Origin: Glandiceps talaboti
Taxonomy: Eukaryota; Hemichordata; Enteropneusta; Spengelidae
Assembly: GCF_964340395.1 (NCBI RefSeq)
Contig: NC_135566.1
Span: 3,720,001-3,784,000, forward strand
Length of the DNA: 64,000 nt
Direction of reading: 5' to 3'
Positions 37,751 to 64,000 of the stretch are shown piece by piece; positions within the stretch are counted from its first letter, which is position 1, and each line of letters opens with the position of its first letter. The notes beneath the pieces are model-generated. The model was not told the DNA's origin, did not search any database, and saw only the letters and a program-made list of their open reading frames with translations. The position numbers and the translations under genes were made by a program.

Positions 37751-37889
37751 CACCTACCTACCTACCTACCTACCTACCTACCTACCTATGTACCTACCTA
37801 CCTACCTACCTACCTACCTACCTACCTACCTACCTACCTACCTACGTACCTACCTACCTACCTACCTACCTACCTACCTACCTACCTAC
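37751..37889. repeat. (CTAC)n microsatellite
   Basis: About 34 CCTA units with two single-base variants (TATG, TACG). It abuts the ATAC array directly. Confidence 0.95.
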
Positions 37890-38083
37890 ATACATACATA
37901 CATCCATACATACATACATACATACATACATACATACATACATACATACATACATACATACATACATACATACATACATACATACATACATACATACATA
38001 CATACATACATACATACATACATACATACATACATACATACATACATACATACATACATACATACATACATACATACATACAT
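37889..38083. repeat. (ATAC)n microsatellite
   Basis: About 48 units with one CATC variant. It forms a compound array with the CTAC block, the two differing by one base per unit. Confidence 0.95.
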
Positions 38084-38540
38084 CGTAGCAAATAATTAAA
38101 GTACACTTGGGAAATTATCACATCAAGATTGGCAAAACCTTTTATGTGATTTCTACTCATTGATTTTCAACGTCGCGACACCCTCTCTCCCCGTTACACG
38201 TTTCATCACATTGGCTAAAAAGTATAGGCTTTTGGTGCCATTTTACAAGTCAAGGTTAATCTGTGTCTTAATTATGACCCTCCAATCCTTAATTTACTGA
38301 TACAGCTCTCGTATTTCCAATCGGATTTCTTAAAAACTGACATGCGAGAAGTTAATTAGTTGATTTTATTAAAAGGCCGACTGGTCCCCATAACTTTAAT
38401 ATTACAATACATAATGACAAATTAGCCGCCAAAATTAAACACCCATGACAATTCTAAGATGTAATGTGGGTTTTATGGCCAATGTTCCTTTTGTAAGGAT
38501 AAACTTGAATTCCAAACATTTTCATCAGAAGTTGTGGTGA

Positions 38541-38554
38541 CCACTAGATGGCGC
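38541..38554 (+). promoter_or_regulatory. CTCF-type motif CCACTAGATGGCGC
   Basis: CCACTAGATGGCGC (followed by TGT) is an exact fit to the conserved bilaterian CTCF core CCA-N-N-AG-[AG]-[TG]-GGC-GC. It lies in the intergenic interval between the 3' side of SYNRG and the JAKMIP promoter, a typical place for an insulator. Sequence only; binding is inferred. Confidence 0.5.
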
Positions 38555-38617
38555 TGTATTCAAGTATATTTAATGTGTATGATAAACGTTACAATTACTG
38601 TAGGTAATCTATGTAAT

Positions 38618-38640
38618 TAGTCTAGCGGCTATCCATTATG
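38618..38640. mobile_element. MITE family B, terminal fragment
   Basis: TAGTCTAGCGGCTATCCATT matches the left terminus of the family with one substitution in the inner stem. No right end is recognised. Confidence 0.4.
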
Positions 38641-39046
38641 CATACAACATTTTGGCACCCAGACTCAAAACCCTTGTTCTTTTGTCTTATGGCTTACCAG
38701 TATTTATCAAGAAAGATAGTGAATCTCAGCTTGGTCCGTTGTTGTAATTACTTAGCATTAAAGGATTACTCCATGTGGGCATAGACATCCATACTGAACG
38801 CATGGGATAGTCTTTCCGGGGATGACTCGTGTCATGTGTTTTTTTGCAAGACGACCTTCAATCCAAAATCGATATTTTTTTTTTAAAGTTTACTATACCC
38901 TAGAATACATGAAAATAGATATCATGATAAGAAAATATTTTTTTCTGCACTGATGTTTGTACACATATTATAACTTTCAAAATGTCAAAACTACATCTCT
39001 GCTCTATGAAGCAGACCAGATGTACACCACACATGACAATCATGAA

Positions 39047-39082
39047 AACAGACAAAAACTTGGATAAAATAGTTCATTTATT
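39047..39082 (-). terminator. SYNRG: Candidate distal SYNRG polyadenylation site
   Basis: AATAAA on the minus strand (39082-39077) is followed downstream by T-rich and TG-rich sequence (AGTTTTTGTCTGTTTTC, then TGTGTGGTGTAC), the expected arrangement for cleavage. It would give a 3' UTR of about 4.6 kb full of repeats. A nearer ATTAAA at 43397-43392, followed by TTTGGTGTAGTG, is an alternative proximal signal. Confidence 0.35.
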
Positions 39083-39509
39083 GACACAATATATATACAC
39101 AATAATTTATACAGAAAAAATTAGATTGTTTACACCAAAAACATAAAATCTAAAAGCTTACACTTGATAACATTCATTTCCCTAAAGCATATACTGATGC
39201 AAATGTTGGTGGCATTCATGGAGACAGAACCATTCAAAATGCACTGCAGAGTAGAATACATTTGCCAAAATTCATGCCGAGGCTCATCTTTGTTTCACAA
39301 TACAATATCCTGTGCATATACCTTTATAACAGTTCAAACTTTAAAGGGGAGTGAGACTCTCCAAGAAATAAAGATATTTGATAAACTTTGTGTTCGTGAC
39401 TTATTTCATGATTTCACATCTCAATTTTCGGTCAGTTGCCAAGAAATTTTCACCCCTATTGTTCTTTCAGTGAACACCACATTGGTCTTAGCAGATATGA
39501 ATACTTATT

Positions 39510-39757
39510 AGATGAACACTGAATATTCATGACAATTTATCTGAAGGAAATGAGGTCTTTGGAGTCATGAATATTCAACGTGCAGCTAATAAATATTCAT
39601 GTATGCTAAGACCCTTGAACAATAATGGTGAAAAAGCTAAAATGCAATATTTCTTGGCAACAGAGTGAAAATTACGCGATGTCAAATCATGAAATGACTC
39701 GTCAGAATCAATAGTTTGTGAAAATGCCTTTATTTCCTGGAGTGGTGTTCCCCTTTA
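39510..39757 (+). repeat. Dispersed repeat family A, copy 3
   Basis: The core GATGTCAAATCATGAAATG (39679-39697) is followed by GTGAAAATGCCTTTATTTCC and TGGAGTGGTGTTCCC. It is preceded by an AT-rich block with several GAATATTCA motifs that partly fold on themselves. It lies in the probable SYNRG 3' UTR or downstream region. Confidence 0.7.
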
Positions 39758-39789
39758 ATTTATCACAATGTCATGACTAATCAGCAGAT

Positions 39790-40290
39790 ACTCTTTAATA
39801 CCTTATTTTACCTGCTTTCTGATTGGTTAGTGTGAGCTGTCAATCAACCTCAGTTGTACATTTCTTTGACTTCCTACTACCACTGCCAAACATTACTTTG
39901 TTTACAATTATTCATCTTTTCTATACTGTTGATTGGTTGGTAAATGAGAACTGCCAATCATTCTTGATATAACATGAAATTGCTTGCTGATTGGTCAATG
40001 GAACTGTCAATCATTCCTAGTGGAATATAACTGTACTTGCTGATTGGTTACTGGGACTCCCAATCATCAGTGGTATAGCATAACATTGCTAGCTGATAGG
40101 TCAATGGGAATTGCCAATTATCTTTGGTGTAACATAACATAACATTGCTTGCTGAATTGTGAACAGGAACTGCAAATCATGCTCGGTGGAACATATAAAT
40201 TCATCGTGAAGTGATCAATCAGAAATGTCAATCATTCTTAAATGTATTCATGAAAGTACTTGCTGATTGGTCAATGGAACTGCCAATCAT
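39790..40290. repeat. Minisatellite with inverted CCAAT boxes, about 60-bp unit
   Basis: About eight units of GCTGATTGGTCAATGG..CTG followed by CCAATCAT and TG.TATAACAT. Each unit carries ATTGG and CCAAT in inverted orientation and can form a short hairpin. It lies in the probable SYNRG 3' UTR. Confidence 0.82.
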
Positions 40291-40813
40291 GGTATAGAAC
40301 AACATGAAAAATGACCCAACACCTATAAGCAAATATTGATTGAGCTGATAACCAATGGACTTCTGCCTCCAAGTTAAGCTTTGTCAAATTGAAACAATAT
40401 ATAGTAATAACGTTACTGGATTGTATGTAATACCTACAATAAGATTTTTAAAAAAACCATGGAATATCGATATACATGTCAACTCTAAGTATATTTCCTC
40501 CTTGCTAACAAAGCAAATATTGCACATAAATTTAACATAAAAGACTGCCGCAATATATCACACTCCAAGTGTTCCAAAATTTGCTTTCTAGCAACAAACC
40601 CCATGCTTTGGCACAATAAAGACATTTAAAATAATCTAGTGTTGGTTAATGAAATTATTATTATAGTATCATTATAGAATTCTAATGACATGATGTATGT
40701 GAAATAGATTTCATGTCTTCATTTGTATAAATAACAGTACAGTGATATAGTGAAATGAGATGCAGAGATCAAAGTAAATGTCAGAGAGTTTGGAATTCAT
40801 TTTGTACTTGACC

Positions 40814-40816
<3 letters not shown>

Positions 40817-40856
<40 letters not shown>

Positions 40857-41227
40857 ATGTATGTATGTATGTATGTATGTATGTATGTATGTATGTATGT
40901 ATGCATGCATGCATGCATGCGTGTGTGTGTGTGTGTGTGTGCATGCATGCATGCATGTACGTACATAATATACACATACATAAGTGTGTGCACATGTGTT
41001 CACGTGTATGTATGTATGTATGTATGTATGTATGTATGTATGTATGTATGTATGTATGTATGTATGTATGTATGTGTGTGTGTGTGTGTGGATGCACATA
41101 CATATGGCACCTTTGTACACATACGTACACAAACGTATGTATGTATGTATGTATGTATGTATGTATGTATGTATGTATGTATGCATGCATGCATGTATGT
41201 TACATACATACGTACATGTGTTAGTAC

Positions 41228-41254
<27 letters not shown>
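40817..41254. repeat. Compound (GT)n / (GTAT)n microsatellite
   Basis: Alternating GT, GTAT and GCAT blocks. Both strands are open in several frames only because of the repeat. Confidence 0.95.
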
Positions 41255-41258
<4 letters not shown>

Positions 41259-42059
41259 GATATGTGTTGTCATCATGTAAGCTACACATAAACACAAACG
41301 TTTGCTGAATACTTAAATTTAATTAGCAGTGGAGTACTCAAGAATAAATAAATGAACTCTGACTGAAGTAGAACGGTACAAGTACTTGATAAGTATATTG
41401 TTTAAAGTGCATGTATCTAAATATATACAATACACCCAACTCAATGTGCAATACTTTATTTAGATGTTGTTAATGGTTTATGTGTACTCCTATTTTCTAG
41501 GAACAAAATTTAGAACCTTACACGACTGGGAAAGTGTAATTGCACAGGTAGCCCAAAATATTTACTACTGAGTTAACAAATAAAGTGCCAGAGGCACTGA
41601 AGCACAAGTAAATGTTCTTGAATATCATTAATGAATAAGGAATCAGTGCACATGCATAAGCCTGATTTCTGCAAAGTGTCAAAATCACACCGTTGTGTGT
41701 GGTGGTCAACATACTTATAATGCCTATACTGTCAATGGTAACTACATCAGATCATTTCCACACTTGTACAACTTGATTTGTCTAGCAACGTTCTGATCAA
41801 AAACATGTAATCTACTGCTGTATCAAACACATCATATATGCTCACCAAATAGCATACAACAATGTATATATAAGCATAAATTAATTCTGAAGCTACAGTT
41901 TTTGTCACATTCTATATCTCTTAGTCTAGGTGTCAACGTGGTATCAAATTATCTCTGATCCTGTCTAGCTCAATGAAAAATCATGAACCAAACATTGTTC
42001 ATGCAAATAAGTAAACCTCATGTGATAGAATGATGTAAACAATGTATAAGTAGCATCCT

Positions 42060-42285
42060 TAGACTGTCGACAGCCATTCATGCCTTTTTTGCCATGTTTT
42101 ATCTAAAACAAAGTCGTCGCCTCGCTCGGTAACACTGAATACTAGCACATACTGATAGGAACATGATCCCTTATAAACTTGTTATCAGTACGCGGTTATA
42201 GTATTGCTCCGGATCAGAGTGAGGCAACGACTTTAGTTTTAGATAAAATAGAGCAAAAAAGGCATAAATGACTGTTGACAGTCCA
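42060..42285. mobile_element. Foldback MITE with 9-bp target duplication
   Basis: The left arm GACTGTCGACAGCCATTCAT, then GCCTTTTTTGC, is repeated in reverse complement at the right end as GACTGTCAACAGTCATTTAT, GCCTTTTTTGC. Pairing continues through TTTATCTAAAAC.AAGTCGT.GCC almost to the centre (AATACTA...TACTGATA). The element is flanked by the direct repeat TAGCATCCT at 42051-42059 and 42286-42294. Long inverted arms with a 9-bp duplication are characteristic of Mutator-like (MULE) non-autonomous elements. Confidence 0.8.
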
Positions 42286-43721
42286 TAGCATCCTGAGCTG
42301 ACAAATTTACCATATTTAGACATTACATAACTGCCCCAATAAACACTAACCTTATGAGGGACTGTGGTATTGGTTACAAGTTTGTGACTGATTAACAGAC
42401 ATGATGTTAATGACTGTGTGGGTGGCTTTGGTTGAATTTGAAATTTCATCTTAGAACCTTATTGCGATAGACGTGAAGAGAAATCTTGAGATTTGATGAA
42501 GGATAGCACTAGACTATACATCCCTAGACTCAATTAATGTGCACCATTTAAATCAATTACCCTATTAAAAGCCCTTATGTACATCCCAACCAAGATTGTT
42601 GAAGTGAATGGCACAGAAGCATTGTACACACACTTACTCCACAAGCACATCAACATACAGACACTATATAATCCTTATAGCATCCTCTCCAAAGTTGTGC
42701 TAAAACATTGAAAATCAAAACAAAAGCACAAACATACATTCTATAAGGGCAATAAATTTACAAGAATTGCACATAACAGGGAAAGGAAACTTACACTGTA
42801 ATATACTGAGCTTCAATCATAAAACAGCCTGTAATTTTATGAGACTAGTAGTTGGATAAAAATTCAAAGAAGGTCAGCTGGACATTTTCAATAAGAGTGT
42901 GTACAGCAATTATATCAACATAAAACAATTTCACAAACACATGCTGATCATTAAAGGTTTTTTTTTTTTGAGAGGCTAAAAATTAAAAAGAAAAACGTGT
43001 TTTCCTTGATCCCTTATTAACAGATTCTTTAAAATAAATTCTTTTAAATTGAATAGGGTTTATAAATTAATAGTTGTCTAATTTCTATAAGTTAAAATTA
43101 AAAATAAGATTTACTATTTTTGATAAGTTATGACATTAAATGTGTAAGATTTTCAGTGAAGTATTCATCAACTCTGGATAAATTCTGAGGAAAAAGAATG
43201 TGCCTGAAGTGCAAGATGAAGAAGAATCAAAAATCAACTTTAGTAAAATGTTGAAAATTTACACCTGTCTATAAATTTGATGAAATGTCTCCAATCTGTA
43301 CATTGACAGGGTGGATAACTGCTGTTATTCCAAGTCCTGTCATAATCTGTTTATATGCATTGGTTTGACTTTACTTTCACTACACCAAACCTTTAATCAT
43401 AGTACACAATCTTTGGTATCCATGGCAACACTTCCATGTGTGCATTCTGAATAATATGTGCAAATGTTTGAATATGTTTAGACAAATATGTCAAGTACAC
43501 TGCTATTTGTAACAATGTATAGCTGATTTTCAAAATGATGTCATGTATCTTTTGACCAATCAGCTTCTCTGTAGTATATCCCTGTGAATACATAATGAGT
43601 ACCTGGGATTGCATACCATGAGTGCAGGCTTGGTGTAAAACAGTAAAATAAGATATCAGAGCCTATGCCAGCAGACAGGCCAGTTCTTGCTTGTCTAAAG
43701 TATTTCTCTGTTTGTTATATA

Positions 43722-62928
<19,207 letters not shown>

Positions 62929-63912
62929 CTGTTTTTACAAATAACCATACATTTATCAAAATTAAACCATTTTACTGATTATGCTATGCAGGAGGCACTA
63001 TGATTCACAGTGCATACACAAGTTTTTGTCTTCCACTTTGGATTGAAAAACAGACAGATTTCAAACAAATCCTTCAGTATCCATACCAGATCTGACAGAA
63101 TGATCTAACTGTAGTCACAAAATAGCTGAAGTTGTACCACATGCCCATTTTGAGAATGCAAAAAATGTTTGTAGGCCAATAATGAAAAAATATCAGGCCT
63201 AGCAGTAAAATATTAGCAATACATCAACAATCTACCTATTTTACATCTCTTTGATGAAAGTATTCTCTTCTTAAATGACCAAGAATCTTATAACAACTTT
63301 TCATAATTTTTCAGTGCACCAACCATATCAGATATGCCATTGAGCATGTGTATTAAAGTTGGTTAACATTAAGAAGGATGTTCTAACCTGGAATTTGAAA
63401 TTATGAAAATTTCCAATGTCATGACTTTTGGCAATTGGTCATCTGAGTGAGGATGCCTGTACTGCAATATATACGAAAAAAGGACTAAACAGTCGATTTA
63501 TTGCTAAATATTTGACCACTAGGGATGTTAATTCTTTAGTTACTGGCATTCCCATATTTTATGCCTGATTCTTTGCAGGAGATACAGTGTCAAAATTGAA
63601 TCCCTACTAGTAGGACTAGTATTACATGTACATACATACACACACAAGTCACATAAATCTCCAACTGAATAACAATGATAGTATAATAATGATGTACCTC
63701 ATAGCCTCACTAACTTCACAAGCAACTTTCCTAGTGTCAAAGTTAATAATCTTGTGAAAAACCCATAAAATTTGCACAACACCAACCATTCATATTCAAA
63801 ATGAATTATTGCATGCTTTCTTTCTAAATTTTATGAAAATTATGGTGATTCACACAATTTTCACAAATATGCAATTTTTAATATTATTGAATTTGTACAT
63901 AACTTATAATGA

Positions 63913-63915
<3 letters not shown>

Positions 63916-64000
<85 letters not shown>
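63916..64000. repeat. (AT)n microsatellite reaching the window edge
   Basis: At least 42 AT units, continuing beyond position 64000. Confidence 0.97.

Larger units (their letters stand above)
36450..39046. other. Intergenic region between JAKMIP and SYNRG
   Basis: No gene seen. It contains the compound tetranucleotide array at 37751-38083, a CTCF-type motif at 38541-38554, a family B fragment at 38618, and a TAAGTGACC triple repeat near 37051-37079. The rest is unremarkable AT-rich sequence. Confidence 0.7.

Noticed and set aside
39164-39511. 115-codon plus-strand frame
   Set aside because: Lies in the probable SYNRG 3' UTR, no Kozak or splice support, composition like random AT-rich sequence.
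63698-63735. Possible upstream SYNRG exon reading RKVACEVSEAM before GAG|GTACAT
   Set aside because: Phase would fit, but the acceptor has no pyrimidine tract and the sequence matches no SYNRG N-terminus I know.

Overview
This window looks like a stretch of nuclear genome from a non-vertebrate animal, probably a marine bilaterian such as an amphioxus, hemichordate, mollusc or brachiopod. The sequence does not decide the phylum. It is AT-rich, with small exons bounded by GT/AG splice sites, kilobase-scale introns, a non-LTR retrotransposon 3' end, short inverted-repeat elements, and many micro- and minisatellites. There are no bacterial-style operons and no long intronless genes. All dependable coding sequence is on the minus strand.

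Two genes lie head to tail. (1) A synergin gamma (SYNRG) orthologue is read from the right edge down to a stop codon at 43722-43724. I could build 17 exons whose splice phases all agree, 5020 nt in total, giving about 1672 residues plus the stop. In order these encode a Met/Pro/Gln/Gly-rich N-terminus, a charged KERYFQEQKQKLK helix, a first DFM motif, a linker, an EH domain (exon 55710-55932), Ser/Thr/Pro-rich linkers, one very large 2253-nt exon carrying about ten acidic DF motifs, and the conserved C-terminal module ending in a Cys/His-rich segment. The start codon and first exon or exons are beyond 64000 or were not recognised. (2) A JAKMIP-like (janus kinase and microtubule-interacting protein) coiled-coil gene starts at 35746. 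It has an 864-nt first coding exon and, after a very long intron, a second clear exon at 2128-2247. The rest of the gene lies below position 1. SYNRG links clathrin/AP-1 trafficking; JAKMIP proteins are microtubule- and receptor-associated coiled coils. Nothing in the sequence shows that the two genes are functionally coupled.

Layout: 1-2127, JAKMIP intron with two inverted-repeat elements. 2128-2247, JAKMIP exon. 2248-34882, intron-sized stretch with at least eight minisatellite arrays, several microsatellites, a LINE tail and foldback elements. 34883-35746, JAKMIP first coding exon. About 35750-36450, CpG-richer putative promoter region with a CRE and a short possible leader exon. 36450-39050, intergenic, with a compound tetranucleotide array and a textbook CTCF-type motif. 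39050-43721, probable SYNRG 3' UTR or downstream DNA, with an inverted-CCAAT minisatellite, a long GT/GTAT array and a foldback element with a 9-bp target duplication. 43722-62928, SYNRG exons and introns. 62929-64000, no dependable exon, ending in an (AT)n tract that runs off the window.

I found no rRNA, tRNA, CRISPR array, or novel multi-gene system. The points most worth a second look are the JAKMIP-like gene with a roughly 32-kb intron, the expansion of acidic DF motifs in SYNRG, a possible intron-retention C-terminus of SYNRG, the CTCF-type motif between the genes, and several undescribed-looking MITE or foldback families with visible termini.
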